Below the pieces are notes generated by a model, which was not told the DNA's origin, searched no databases, and was given only the letters and a program-made list of their open reading frames with translations. 51,535 nt of DNA, from contig NZ_JAENIM010000020.1 of assembly GCF_016595495.1 (NCBI RefSeq), forward strand, positions 1 through 51,535. Direction: 5' to 3'. The DNA is from Persicirhabdus sediminis (GTDB lineage Bacteria; Verrucomicrobiota; Verrucomicrobiia; Verrucomicrobiales; Akkermansiaceae). The first letter of the stretch is position 1. The number at the start of each line of letters is the position of its first letter. Shown piece by piece: positions 25,959-34,890 of the stretch. The translations under genes and the position numbers were made by a program.

Positions 25959-26993
25959 TCACCGCTGCTTTTGCCTGTCGTGAAACTCAGCAATCAGCTG
26001 CCTAACTGGCTGCCATTCTTGTTCGAAAAATTGCAGCAACTTCCTGAATTCATCATTTTTATGCACCAAGGACTCGCCCGGTTTGGGAGCAGGATAGGCA
26101 GTACAGTAATCACCCAATAGAGTCAGGTAATCGCGGCGCGACTCAACCTTTACCAGCACTGGAGGCAAGCCAGCCTTTAGTAAGGGAATGTTAGCTAGTA
26201 ATCTAGCTAGCCGACCATTGCCATCAGCATAGGGGTGAATGCTTACAAATGCTAAATGAAGGGTGGTGTAGACATCAATTGCTGAGCCTCCGTCCGCAAT
26301 TACTTTTGCACTTTTATTAAATAAATCTAACCACTGATCCATCAGCGCCGCCACATGCCGCGGATGGCTATATTCATGCCACTCGGGATCACCCTGCGAG
26401 CGAATCGCCGTCGTTCCGTTAGCCTCCACCTTCCATTGGCCCACTGGCGCGTAGGCATCCAGTGTCCGCTCAGTTTGTACCAGCCGATGCAGCTCATGGC
26501 ATCTGCCCACCGATAGCTTCTGTTTGTCATTCAGCCAGCTGGATATCAGCTTGATCGCTGAACCATGCCCATGGATCTCTTCGTGCTCGCGTAGCGACTT
26601 GCCACTAACCGTCAGCCCTTGGGTCAAAATCAGATGGGTATCTCCCGCCGAGATCGTATTTCCCTCCAGCCCAGTCGAGTGATGCGTCCATTGACAAATC
26701 AACTGCTCAATCAAGCCCGCACGTAAATCTCCATCCAGCCCAGCCAAAAACCGCCAGCCCACGTAGGGTTCATCTTGCCCCTGCTTCGCTATCGCTAACA
26801 GCGCTCTATCAATCACCTCCTCATCCACCTCCAGCACCTTAGCCAGCTTAGCTACGGTCTTGCGATGCGGGCGGTTTTTCCCAGCTTCTATTCGTGAAAT
26901 CGTCTCAAACCGCAATCCCGACAAACGGGCCACATCACGCTGGCTATACCCGTGCCTTCTCCTGAGATCTGAAAAACTTATCATCTTGATCAT
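25959..26993 (-). CDS. Fic-domain protein with N-terminal XRE helix-turn-helix
   Basis: A 344-residue protein. Residues 5-63 form an XRE-type HTH (SFSDLRRRHGYSQRDVARLS, then ISRIEAGKN). A Fic domain follows with the active-site motif HPYADGNGRLAR (about residue 250), which should transfer AMP or another nucleotide part to a hydroxyl on a target. STGLEGN (about residue 110) matches the (S/T)xxxE(G/N) inhibitory helix placed N-terminal to the core, so it is probably a class II, self-inhibited Fic enzyme. Two operator-like palindromes cover its promoter, suggesting autorepression by its own HTH. The target is unknown. Confidence 0.93.
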   Translation of the reverse strand: MIKMISFSDLRRRHGYSQRDVARLSGLRFETISRIEAGKNRPHRKTVAKLAKVLEVDEEVIDRALLAIAKQGQDEPYVGWRFLAGLDGDLRAGLIEQLICQWTHHSTGLEGNTISAGDTHLILTQGLTVSGKSLREHEEIHGHGSAIKLISSWLNDKQKLSVGRCHELHRLVQTERTLDAYAPVGQWKVEANGTTAIRSQGDPEWHEYSHPRHVAALMDQWLDLFNKSAKVIADGGSAIDVYTTLHLAFVSIHPYADGNGRLARLLANIPLLKAGLPPVLVKVESRRDYLTLLGDYCTAYPAPKPGESLVHKNDEFRKLLQFFEQEWQPVRQLIAEFHDRQKQR

Positions 26994-27003
26994 ACCCTAA
27001 ATA

Positions 27004-27047
27004 GGCATTTTAAAATGTCAATTATAGACATTTCAAAATGTCTACAA
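27004..27047 (-). promoter_or_regulatory. Fic-gene promoter with two palindromic operators
   Basis: On the minus strand -35 TTGTAG (27042-27047), a 15-base spacer and a perfect -10 TATAAT (27021-27026) precede the Fic start. The palindrome GACATTTCAAAATGTC (27027-27042) fills the spacer, and a second copy, GGCATTTTAAAATGTC (27004-27019), covers the expected transcription start. The two centres are 23 bp apart. This arrangement fits repression by the XRE domain of the encoded protein. Confidence 0.65.
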
Positions 27048-27154
27048 TCACCAACCATCCCACGCCAGATCATGCATCATCCCCTTACCGAAAACCCCAG
27101 CTGGAGCAAATATGCTTGAATCTGGCGGCGCAGGCCTCAGCGTACGCAAAATTT

Positions 27155-27613
27155 ATGAACAATAACGACATCCTTCGCCGTCTTCGCTACGCGTTCAACT
27201 TCACCGACGTGCAGGTGAGCAAAATCATCGCTCACGTGGGAGCCGAGGTCCAGCCAGCTCAGGTAGCAGGCTGGTTGCAGCGCGAAGGTCACAAAGATTA
27301 CCAAGCGCTCACGGATGTTGATCTCTGCCAATTCCTCGACGGCCTGATCATCGAAAGACGTGGTCCGCGCCCAGATGGCACCGTGCCAGAGGCGCTGAGC
27401 CAGCTGTCTAGAAACGAGATCTTAAAGAAACTACGCATCGCCCTCAACCTACGCGAAGAAGGCATGCTCACCGTATTTGAACAAGCTGAGTTTGTGGTGA
27501 CCAAAGCCGAGCTCGGCTCATTTTTCCGCAAATACGGCCACCGCCACTATGCAGATTGCCCCGAGCAAGTGCTGCGCAAATTCATCGCTGGCCTCGGCCA
27601 CGTCCCTAGTTAG
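27155..27613 (+). CDS. DUF1456 (YehS-like) protein
   Basis: A 152-residue protein made of two copies of the DUF1456 unit: MNNNDILRRLRYAFNFTDVQ (residues 1-20) and SRNEILKKLRIALNLREEGM (from about residue 84). Each is followed by a segment of the type GWLQREGHKDYQALTDVDLCQ. The frame continues upstream to 27038, but YehS proteins begin exactly at this M, and the longer start would place its codon inside an operator, so 27155 is chosen. Cytoplasmic; the role of the family is unknown. Divergent from the Fic gene. Confidence 0.88.
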   Translation: MNNNDILRRLRYAFNFTDVQVSKIIAHVGAEVQPAQVAGWLQREGHKDYQALTDVDLCQFLDGLIIERRGPRPDGTVPEALSQLSRNEILKKLRIALNLREEGMLTVFEQAEFVVTKAELGSFFRKYGHRHYADCPEQVLRKFIAGLGHVPS

Positions 27614-27706
27614 TATCAGCTAGAAAATCTCAATCTCCCCCGTCACGCTCCTTCACCGGAACCTATCATCATCACCAGCAGCCACGCTGCACCAAATCTA
27701 ATCACT

Positions 27707-28012
27707 ATGTCAGAAGAACAAGCAAAAGCACCTAAGGGCGCCTCATTCGGATTTCCAAAATCAACACCAAAAAAACTGCAGGAAGAGATCGAAAAATTGA
27801 TCCCTAAAGAACTGCACGAGCAAGCCATCGTCATTCTGCGCGACAACGAAAAACAAGGTCTGCGCGACACCCTATCAGCTCGTCCATACAAGCTGCCAGC
27901 TAGCATGATCGCCATGCTCATGAAAAACTACTACTCACACGGCTGTGACACAGCTACGATCTTAGAGAAAGCCAGCCAGCTTGCTGAACTGATCAGCCAA
28001 AAAGGCAAATAA
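27707..28012 (+). CDS. Small conserved-looking hypothetical protein (101 residues)
   Basis: A charged, mostly helical soluble protein (KKLQEEIEKLIPKELHEQAI, then RPYKLPASMIAMLMKNYYSH). No signal peptide, no membrane segment and no recognised domain. It has an ATG start without Shine-Dalgarno and clean coding character, and is followed by a tandem repeat and a shared terminator. Function unknown. Confidence 0.65.
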   Translation: MSEEQAKAPKGASFGFPKSTPKKLQEEIEKLIPKELHEQAIVILRDNEKQGLRDTLSARPYKLPASMIAMLMKNYYSHGCDTATILEKASQLAELISQKGK

Positions 28013-28039
28013 TCCAGCTCGCCACATCCCACGATGTAG

Positions 28040-28084
28040 CCAGCTAGATGAAGTCCAGCTAGATGAAGTCCAGCTAGATGAAGT
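28040..28084. repeat. Tandem array of three 15-bp units (CCAGCTAGATGAAGT)
   Basis: Three perfect head-to-tail units are followed by the truncated start of a fourth (CCAGCT, 28085-28090). Unit length and the CCAGCTAG core match the 941-1047 array, although the tails differ. It lies just past the stop of the 101-residue protein gene. Confidence 0.92.
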
Positions 28085-28135
28085 CCAGCTTCCTAGCAAA
28101 GGACCTCAACCATAATAGAACTGACTATTTAAAAT

Positions 28136-28174
28136 AAAAAAGCCACCCCAGATCTTCTCTGGTGTGGCTTTTTT
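28136..28174. terminator. Bidirectional intrinsic terminator
   Basis: A long stem from AAAAAAGCCAC-C-CCAGA pairs with TCTGG-T-GTGGCTTTTTT (one internal mismatch, 5-base loop) between two convergent genes. A and T runs on both sides allow it to work on each strand. Confidence 0.92.
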
Positions 28175-28200
28175 AGTTCTAAAATGTATCTATCAGCTGG

Positions 28201-28770
28201 TTATTCAGCTGGTTCGGCAGCAGCCTCTTCCATGCTGAAGTGGCGCTCCATCTGCTCGCCTGCCACCATCACTTTGCCAAAAAACTCCATCATCATGCCC
28301 TGCACAAATGTCTGAGTATCGGCATCTAGGCTAAGCATCATGTTCTGCATTTTGTCGCCCATCTTAGCTTCGATTTCAGACTCCCTAGCTTCCATCTTTT
28401 TGCTGATCTTAGTTTTCAACTCCGCATCAGGCAGCTCCATCTTTTCCAGCTCAGCTGAGAGGGCGGTGAAGCGATCGCCAATTTTATCTAACTCAACTTT
28501 AGCGGCCTGCGCAGTTTCCATATCTTTAACCTTCAGCATCTCGTCAGCAAAGTCAGTCATCGCGTTCAATACCTGATCGGCAATTTCCTCGTGACGACTA
28601 ACACTAGCTGCTGCTGGAGCCACCTCAGAAGTATCGGCTACCTCTGCTGCCGCTTCAGTTTTTGCTTCCGCTGGAGCATCTACCTGGCTCGCATCATCGC
28701 TACCTCCCTTATCACATGAGCTCACTGCCATCACTGCTACCAAAGGAAAAATGCACTTTTTAAGTTTCAT
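28201..28770 (-). CDS. Putative lipoprotein with helical acidic domain
   Basis: The 189-residue product starts MKLKKCIFPLVAVMAVSSC, a lipoprotein-type signal with Cys as the probable lipidation site. An Ala/Glu-rich low-complexity linker follows, then a long helical domain of about 120 residues (coiled-coil-like, rich in Met, Lys and Glu). The upstream ATG at 28779 would add three residues; 28770 is preferred. No family recognised. It may be a periplasmic structural or adaptor protein. Confidence 0.65.
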   Translation of the reverse strand: MKLKKCIFPLVAVMAVSSCDKGGSDDASQVDAPAEAKTEAAAEVADTSEVAPAAASVSRHEEIADQVLNAMTDFADEMLKVKDMETAQAAKVELDKIGDRFTALSAELEKMELPDAELKTKISKKMEARESEIEAKMGDKMQNMMLSLDADTQTFVQGMMMEFFGKVMVAGEQMERHFSMEEAAAEPAE

Positions 28771-28924
28771 AACTACCAAGTTACTCGCGGAATTTCCCTA
28801 ACTTGTCGATAATTAATATTTTTATCAACTGCCATCACGCGCATAGCCGACTGCTAGCTAGCAAAATCAACTTGTGGAAAATGCCCTCCAACAGATCACG
28901 CCAGCCCAACAAATAAGAAAAATC

Positions 28925-28966
28925 TTGCCACACAAAAAAACTAACTGTATCAGTGTACCCATACAG
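28925..28966 (+). promoter_or_regulatory. Promoter and candidate operator of the GntR-ABC operon
   Basis: -35 TTGCCA (28925-28930), a 17-base spacer and -10 TATCAG (28948-28953) precede the GntR gene. An inverted repeat CTGTAT/ATACAG (28945-28950/28961-28966) overlaps the -10 box, consistent with repression by the first gene product, as known for YtrA-type regulators. Confidence 0.5.
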
Positions 28967-28980
28967 AACGACACGCATTT

Positions 28981-29376
28981 ATGCCACCCTTACCGCACCT
29001 ACAGATCAACCCAGCGACAGGCGTCCCAGCCTATCGCCAGATCATGGAGCAGATAGCCGCGTATCGCAGCAGTGGCGTATTGCCAGCTGGCTCCCAGCTA
29101 CCATCTATCCGCTCGCTAGCCAAACAACTCGCCGTCAACCCCGGCACTATCGTCAAAGCCTACAACGAACTCGAACACGCTGGCATTGCCGTGAGCCAAA
29201 AAGGCAAAGGCTTTTTTGTCACCGCCATCGAGCAAATAGCCAGCCGCAAACAACGCGAAAATGAACTCAGCGAAAGCTGCCAGCTACTCGTCCAACAAGC
29301 CAGCCAGCTGGACATCCCCTTTGACCGCCTCATCCAACTTATCCAGATAGAAATTAAGCATCATGACAAGACCTAG
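28981..29376 (+). CDS. GntR-family regulator, YtrA type
   Basis: A 131-residue repressor: a winged HTH (residues 10-80, with PAYRQIMEQIAAYRSSGVLP and SQLPSIRSLAKQLAVNPGTI) followed by only a short helical tail. That short form defines the YtrA subfamily, whose members usually control adjacent ABC transporters and respond to cell-envelope-active agents in Bacillus. Its end overlaps the ATPase gene by 14 bases, so it heads the operon. A candidate operator overlaps its promoter. Confidence 0.93.
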   Translation: MPPLPHLQINPATGVPAYRQIMEQIAAYRSSGVLPAGSQLPSIRSLAKQLAVNPGTIVKAYNELEHAGIAVSQKGKGFFVTAIEQIASRKQRENELSESCQLLVQQASQLDIPFDRLIQLIQIEIKHHDKT

Positions 29377-30271
29377 CATCGAAGTCAGCCAGCTACACAA
29401 AAGCTACAAACTTGGTACCGAAGTCCTCCGTGGTCTAGACCTCAGCGTGCAACCCGGCGAGGTCTATGGCCTAATCGGCGAAAACGGCGCGGGCAAAACG
29501 ACCCTGTTCAGCTGCCTCACCGGCCTACTAGCTCCCAGCTCTGGGCGAACCCAAATCCTCGGCTCAAACTTCCGCCACGCATCGCCAACCCAGCGAGCTC
29601 GCACCGCCTATGTGGGGCAATATAACAGCGGCTACCCCAATCTATCATTGATGGAGCATTTCATCTACTACGAGAAATGTTTCCCCAAATGGAACGCCAA
29701 ACAAGCTGGCTACCTGGCACGCAAATTTGACCTCCCGCTGTTCCATTCTTTCAAGTATATGTCTGGAGGTATGCAGCGCAAAGCCGCCATTGTGCTCTCT
29801 ATCGCCTCACAAGCTGAAGTACTCTTGCTAGATGAACCAGCCGCTAACCTCGACCCACTAACAAGAATAACATTCGTCTCTGAACTCGCCGACATTTTAG
29901 CCGAGCGTGAGAATCTATCGGTTCTACTCAGCACCCATATTCTTAGCGACCTAGAGCGCGTCGCCTCCACCTTAGGCATGCTGCAAAACGGCAAGATCAG
30001 CTACCAAGCCAACCTCATCGAGCTGAGCGAATTTGTCCGCAAAGTTCAGGTCATCTTTCCGAAGGGAACAAACCCGCCAGCTGACTTCACCCTGCCAGGA
30101 CAAATAGGCAGTCTGACTATAAATGGGCCCATCCTAACTGGAACTGCCAAATTCGACTCGCTTGACCAGCTCGACAGCTATGCGCGCCGCACTGACGTAC
30201 AAGTTGGGCTATTTCCAATGAACTTAGAAGACCTCTTCATCGAACTCACCCAACTACGCAAAGCCTCATGA
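29363..30271 (+). CDS. ABC transporter ATP-binding protein
   Basis: A 302-residue ATPase with Walker A GENGAGKTT (about residue 38), signature MSGGMQRK (about 133) and Walker B LLLDEPAANLDP (about 154). A C-terminal extension of about 80 residues follows the ATPase core. It resembles the ATPases of YtrB/bacitracin-type exporters. It overlaps the GntR gene at its start and the permease gene by four bases (ATGA) at its end, giving tight translational coupling. Confidence 0.94.
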   Translation: MTRPSIEVSQLHKSYKLGTEVLRGLDLSVQPGEVYGLIGENGAGKTTLFSCLTGLLAPSSGRTQILGSNFRHASPTQRARTAYVGQYNSGYPNLSLMEHFIYYEKCFPKWNAKQAGYLARKFDLPLFHSFKYMSGGMQRKAAIVLSIASQAEVLLLDEPAANLDPLTRITFVSELADILAERENLSVLLSTHILSDLERVASTLGMLQNGKISYQANLIELSEFVRKVQVIFPKGTNPPADFTLPGQIGSLTINGPILTGTAKFDSLDQLDSYARRTDVQVGLFPMNLEDLFIELTQLRKAS

Positions 30272-30984
30272 ACAGTTTAGCGAAACAATCTATCTACGCG
30301 GTTTATCCAGAGACATGGAAGGCCATTCTGTGGCGCGATCAACAGCGCATGTTAAAGACTGGGAAAATCCTTCTCAGCCTGATCACCACCTTCTTTTTCC
30401 TGCTGCCTATAGACCATAGCGGTTTCATGATTGTGGCGAGCTCACTGCTTCTTGCGATCTATCTCTCCTACGCATTGGGCTGTAGTGATTTGATAGAAAT
30501 GCGTGAGTCCTACGCCTTCACCTTGCCATTTAGACGGGCTGATTATTATTGGTCGCGATTACTAGCTGGCTTAGCCATTCTCCTCAGTGCGATCATCCTT
30601 ATGACCACCGTGACCTTCTTTGACCTTTCCTCTAAGTTCTGGAGCTGGTTTTTCCAAAGTGGCCTAGCTACCCCCAGCACAATCGACGAAAAAGAGTTAG
30701 GCGACATGCTCATCATTGCAATATTCGCAGGCACCTCACTTTACCTTACGAACTTTGCTTTGAATTCGATGATCACCAACATCAAACAATTCTCAGCGAT
30801 GCTCTCCTTAGCTCTGGCCATCGTCTTCTTGCCATCGGTCTTTCTCCTCACTCTACTGGAGAGCGCCAATGGATATCAGGAGCTGGAATTCACCGACGTC
30901 GCCGTATTCCTGATGCCGGCGACTACAGCCCTGCTGCTATTTCAGTCTCTGCGCGTCTATCTGGGCAAAACCCCAATCAGCTAA
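30268..30984 (+). CDS. ABC-2-like permease subunit
   Basis: A 238-residue integral membrane protein with about six hydrophobic segments, including LSLITTFFFLLPI and LAGLAILLSAIILMTTVTFF. Its size and position just after the ATPase (ATGA overlap) mark it as the membrane subunit. Sequence does not match a well-known permease family closely, as is usual for YtrC/D-type subunits. Substrate unknown. Confidence 0.85.
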   Translation: MNSLAKQSIYAVYPETWKAILWRDQQRMLKTGKILLSLITTFFFLLPIDHSGFMIVASSLLLAIYLSYALGCSDLIEMRESYAFTLPFRRADYYWSRLLAGLAILLSAIILMTTVTFFDLSSKFWSWFFQSGLATPSTIDEKELGDMLIIAIFAGTSLYLTNFALNSMITNIKQFSAMLSLALAIVFLPSVFLLTLLESANGYQELEFTDVAVFLMPATTALLLFQSLRVYLGKTPIS

Positions 30985-30996
30985 ATCTAGCAAATC

Positions 30997-32070
30997 ATGA
31001 ATATCATCTACCTTATCGTGCTGATTTTTGCGCTCAGCTTTTTCAGCAAATGGATCTATCCGCGCATCCCAAATCCACTACCGCGCAAATGGCGTCTGTG
31101 CTCGCTAGGCATTGGGCTGATCATTCTAGCTGGATTGATAGGCAACACGGTGATCCATGTACGTGATACCGTGCTTGCGTCAAAACTCAAACAAAGCAGC
31201 ACGACCATACAGGTTCCTAGCTATACACCGAGTGAAGAAGAAATAAAAAACAGCAAGCCTACTGACTGGATCGTTCTCGCTACTCTAGTGATCAGCTCAG
31301 ACATCGATGACGATTCTAAAACCACTATCTTACAAAAGAAAGTTAGATATGATAAAGGCCTGCCTAAAACTACTATCAACAGAGCTGGTAATGCTTCTAG
31401 CTTAGAAATCGAGCCGGGCAAAAACATTTCCAGCCGAAGTATTCAGGTACGTGCTCGAGCTTCGCTTGAGCGCAGCAATGGTGGCAATTCAAGTGGCGCT
31501 GGCGGTTACTCCATCACACCTGGCCCCATCGGTGCCCCCAATGGACACCTCAAGATAGGGCAAGGTCCGCGATGGTTTCAGCTCATTCCCAGCGCTGTCG
31601 ATGGTCAAAAACTCCAAGCGTATAACATCAGCTGGATTGCTAAAAAAGACGATCCCTTAAAAACCATCCCCCTATCAGATTTACAAGACTATGTGAAAGA
31701 CTTGCCTAACTCGCTCGCTTACCGACCTGAAAACCTTGGCTGGGAACTCGGCTTACCCTACAGCTCAAACAAACCCCATATCAACCGAATAAGCTCATGG
31801 TTAGGCCTATCCTTTATGCCCGCTCTCGCGGCCCTCATTTTCATAACCGTGGCCAGCCCGTGGGATAAATCATTCTCGCTTACGGCTCTGGTTGTCATCT
31901 TCATTTTTGCTCTATCAGCCGTGGATTACTGGGCGCTTAACTTCAGCCGCAACATCGCCCTAGACAGCCAGCAAGCCCATGAACAACGCATGCGCGCCGC
32001 CCACCAAATGCAACAAACCTTCTTCTGGCAAGACAGCGCGCAAGAAGCCCTGCGGCAATGTAAGAACTAA
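30997..32070 (+). CDS. Membrane protein of the GntR-ABC operon, paralogue 1
   Basis: A 357-residue protein with N-terminal membrane helices (about residues 1-20 and 30-52), a large extracytoplasmic domain (about 55-270) and two C-terminal helices (about 272-320). The outer domain contains LVISSDIDD, and the tail carries RMRAAHQMQQTFFWQDSAQ. Both elements recur in the next gene, so the two arose by duplication. It starts 12 bases after the permease. No known family recognised; it is probably an accessory transporter subunit. Confidence 0.75.
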   Translation: MNIIYLIVLIFALSFFSKWIYPRIPNPLPRKWRLCSLGIGLIILAGLIGNTVIHVRDTVLASKLKQSSTTIQVPSYTPSEEEIKNSKPTDWIVLATLVISSDIDDDSKTTILQKKVRYDKGLPKTTINRAGNASSLEIEPGKNISSRSIQVRARASLERSNGGNSSGAGGYSITPGPIGAPNGHLKIGQGPRWFQLIPSAVDGQKLQAYNISWIAKKDDPLKTIPLSDLQDYVKDLPNSLAYRPENLGWELGLPYSSNKPHINRISSWLGLSFMPALAALIFITVASPWDKSFSLTALVVIFIFALSAVDYWALNFSRNIALDSQQAHEQRMRAAHQMQQTFFWQDSAQEALRQCKN

Positions 32071-32101
32071 GCTGCAATAGCCCCGCTCCGATTCAGCTGA
32101 T

Positions 32102-33304
32102 ATGAAACCATCCATCATCAAATTCTTAGCGCTAACAGTCACTCTAATCGCCTTGATCGTCTGTGGCATTATGATTTGCCACGCGCAATACGGGCTACCT
32201 TTCCTTGCTTTGGGTGGCTTTTTCATTCTCCCCTTTGTGCTGAAAAAGGTGCCACGTCCGCTTCCGACTCCATTCAGGTGGGCTCTAGCCAGCGTAGGCA
32301 TTTTCATCCTAGTTTTCATCTTCGCCAATAGCATGTTATTTCTGCGCTCTAACTATACAGCAAATAACATTGATAGATCATCATTAATGATTTCGGTTCC
32401 AGCTGAGACAGCGGCAGACCTTCCCTCTCCTGAACAAGCTCCAAATGACTATCAGGTGATGGTCATGTTTTTGATATCGGCTGATCTAGACGACCCCAAT
32501 ACAACACGCGTACAGCAATGGATCGCCCCGACAACGGCGATGCCAGCTGATCCCTTCCAGCTGGCATTTCAAGGTTTGCATTTATCTGCCAGCTTAGATT
32601 CATTTTCTCCCACATCGGAGTGGATTAGCGGCGAATACAGAAAGGAAAGCATCAGCGCTTCACATCACTCGAGCTCCTCAGGCAGCATTGACTGGGACTT
32701 GAAAAAGGTCCGACAGAGCAAACTTGGTCACATCTTAGAAAGTGACGGCAATCTTATTTACAACCACACCCCCAATAAGATCTCACTCACCCCTTTAGAC
32801 CTTAGCTATCATAGCTATATCATCGTTTGGCTGGTACACAAAGAAGCACGGATGGAGAAAATTGAGCTGAGCTCATTATCTAATCACCTGCTCCCAGAGG
32901 ACAGCGATAAGCTTCTAGCTGACAGGCTCGATTCTGATCGCATGGGCTTCCATATATCATTTGATGAGGAAATTGCCGCCAAGGGTGTCTTGCTAGCTAA
33001 CTGGCTCATGCCCGGCTTCCCATTGATCCTTCTAGCCATTTTGTTAATCATCTGCGCACTACCAAAATACAAGTACACTGGCCTAGTTGCGCTGCACGTC
33101 TTGGTGATTTTTGTGAGTGCCGCGATCGACTTCTGGGCGATTCACTACAGCTCCCGGGTGGCGCAAGATGCCGAGCGCCCCGACCACATTCGCATGCAAG
33201 CTGCTAGCCAGCTGAAGCATTCATTTTTCTGGCAAGAAAGCGCACAGAAAATGTTAGCCCAGCTAGATAAAAATGAGCTAACGACTCAAGCAGCCGATCA
33301 ATAA
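32102..33304 (+). CDS. Membrane protein of the GntR-ABC operon, paralogue 2
   Basis: A 400-residue paralogue of the preceding protein with the same plan: two N-terminal helices, an outer domain bearing LISADLDD, two C-terminal helices with DFWAIHYS (compare DYWALNFS in the neighbour) and the tail RMQAASQLKHSFFWQESAQ. It is the last gene of the GntR-led operon, 31 bases after its twin. The pair may form a heteromeric accessory complex with the transporter (inferred). Confidence 0.75.
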   Translation: MKPSIIKFLALTVTLIALIVCGIMICHAQYGLPFLALGGFFILPFVLKKVPRPLPTPFRWALASVGIFILVFIFANSMLFLRSNYTANNIDRSSLMISVPAETAADLPSPEQAPNDYQVMVMFLISADLDDPNTTRVQQWIAPTTAMPADPFQLAFQGLHLSASLDSFSPTSEWISGEYRKESISASHHSSSSGSIDWDLKKVRQSKLGHILESDGNLIYNHTPNKISLTPLDLSYHSYIIVWLVHKEARMEKIELSSLSNHLLPEDSDKLLADRLDSDRMGFHISFDEEIAAKGVLLANWLMPGFPLILLAILLIICALPKYKYTGLVALHVLVIFVSAAIDFWAIHYSSRVAQDAERPDHIRMQAASQLKHSFFWQESAQKMLAQLDKNELTTQAADQ

Positions 33305-33342
33305 GCAACTTCAGCATCCTGACTAAGTCCTAGCTAGCCCCT

Positions 33343-33852
33343 TCACTTCATCTTACCTAGGTGAGTCGATAGAGATTCCTGAAGCCATTGGTAGTCGTCA
33401 TCACTGGCAAAAAACCTGCGAGGAAGAATCATAAACTGCCAATCAGATAGATAAACAAGAAGGACTCTATCATTGCTTTTCCAAGCATGAAGATTTTCCA
33501 ATTTCTGGCGAACACGGCCGTTTTCACTCTCCAGCTCGAAACCATCTTGATCGATAGTGTATCGAGCCTTACAACCAAGCTTCTTCAGCTGGGCGAATTG
33601 TTTTTTCGCCTGCTTAGGCAGATAGTACAAGTAGAGCCAGAGCAAGCCAAACCAAGCACCAAAGAGACCACAAGCTATCCCCTTCATGCTACTCTCAGCG
33701 TCTAATCTGAACATGAAAAAAACAATGACGGGAGCCAATAGGGCGAAAAAAAGGGCTCCGTATTTCACCATTGGAGACATCGCCTGATAGAGATTTTGAG
33801 CCGCGACGTGGTCTTCCTCCGCGATATCTAACTCCAAGTTTAATGTCTTCAT
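33343..33852 (-). CDS. YcxB-like membrane protein
   Basis: A 169-residue protein with an N-terminal soluble segment, two membrane helices (about residues 30-47 and 55-77) and a C-terminal beta-rich domain. That domain has YTIDQDGFELESENG, LENLHAWKSNDRVLLVYLSD and FMILPRRFF, matching the YcxB domain. The frame is open further upstream, but the ATG at 33852 lies one base after the ruvB stop (TAG-G-ATG), so this start implies translational coupling to ruvB. Function unknown. Confidence 0.8.
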   Translation of the reverse strand: MKTLNLELDIAEEDHVAAQNLYQAMSPMVKYGALFFALLAPVIVFFMFRLDAESSMKGIACGLFGAWFGLLWLYLYYLPKQAKKQFAQLKKLGCKARYTIDQDGFELESENGRVRQKLENLHAWKSNDRVLLVYLSDWQFMILPRRFFASDDDYQWLQESLSTHLGKMK

Positions 33853-33853
33853 C

Positions 33854-34882
33854 CTAACTAAACAAATCTGGCTGATCTGAGCGCACTGGCTGAGGGGCGC
33901 CAATTTTTGAATAGGCAGCAGGCATGGCCACACGCCCTCGTGGAGTGCGTTTCATGAAACCTTGCATAATGAGGAATGGCTCGTGAACTTCTTCCAAGGT
34001 CGAAGCGTCTTCACCAATGGCTACGGCTAGAGTTGATAGACCTACAGGACCGCCGTTGAATTTATAAATCATGGCTTCGAGAATGCGGGCATCCATTTCA
34101 TCGAGACCATCTTGGTCGATTTCTATCATCGCCAGTGCTTCATTAGCCACCTCACCAGTGATCGTGCCATCAGAACGCACTTGAGCGAAATCTCGCACCC
34201 AACGCAGCAGGTTGTTAGCAATCCGTGGAGTACCACGCGAACGACGGGCAATTTCTAATGATCCGTCTGCGGTAATCTCCACCTTGAGCAAGCCAGCTGA
34301 GCGATCGATGATCACGCTAAGCTGCTCGGCGGTGTAATAATCAAGTCGATTGACGAGACCAAAACGCGAACGCAATGGCGAGGTGAGCATGCCAGCGCGG
34401 GTAGTTGCACCCACTAGAGTAAACTTTGGCAAATTCAGCTGGATAGATCTAGCTGATGGACCGGAGTCGATGATGATATCTAGCCGGTAATCTTCCATCG
34501 CTGGATAGAGGTATTCCTCAATCGCTGGATGCAGACGGTGGATCTCATCAATAAAGAGAATGTCGCCTTTTTGCAGATTGGTTAGCACGCCAGCTAGATC
34601 GCCAGCCTTTTCAATCTGCGGCCCGGAAGTGGTATGTAAATTGGTTCCCGCTGCGCCAGCGATGATGTTTGCTAGAGTGGTTTTGCCCAATCCGGGAGGC
34701 CCTGATAGAAGCACGTGCTCAAGCACATCATCACGCATTTGCGCGGCCTCAACCATGAGCATGAGGCGGTCTTTAATTTTCTCCTGCCCGTGGAACTCGC
34801 TAAAGTCTGGCGGGCGCAATGATAGATCAAATCCAGGATCGTCTGGCTGATCCCCTTTGGGTTGGTAAAATGATTCTGACAT
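33854..34882 (-). CDS. ruvB: Holliday junction branch-migration helicase RuvB
   Basis: AAA+ motor of the RuvAB complex. The 342-residue protein has [17 protein letters not shown], Walker [10 protein letters not shown] (about residue 65), Walker [10 protein letters not shown], sensor 1 GATTRAGML and the C-terminal winged helix ([13 protein letters not shown]). The frame extends upstream to 35008, but the ATG at 34882 gives the normal length. ruvA and ruvC are not adjacent; instead it lies 8 bases after the ACT-domain gene. No LexA box was noticed nearby. Confidence 0.97.
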   Translation of the reverse strand: MSESFYQPKGDQPDDPGFDLSLRPPDFSEFHGQEKIKDRLMLMVEAAQMRDDVLEHVLLSGPPGLGKTTLANIIAGAAGTNLHTTSGPQIEKAGDLAGVLTNLQKGDILFIDEIHRLHPAIEEYLYPAMEDYRLDIIIDSGPSARSIQLNLPKFTLVGATTRAGMLTSPLRSRFGLVNRLDYYTAEQLSVIIDRSAGLLKVEITADGSLEIARRSRGTPRIANNLLRWVRDFAQVRSDGTITGEVANEALAMIEIDQDGLDEMDARILEAMIYKFNGGPVGLSTLAVAIGEDASTLEEVHEPFLIMQGFMKRTPRGRVAMPAAYSKIGAPQPVRSDQPDLFS

Positions 34883-34890
34883 GGCAGTGG

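Noticed and set aside
27038-27154. Longer start for the DUF1456 protein
   Set aside because: The start codon would lie inside an operator palindrome and the extra 39 residues have no counterpart in the family.
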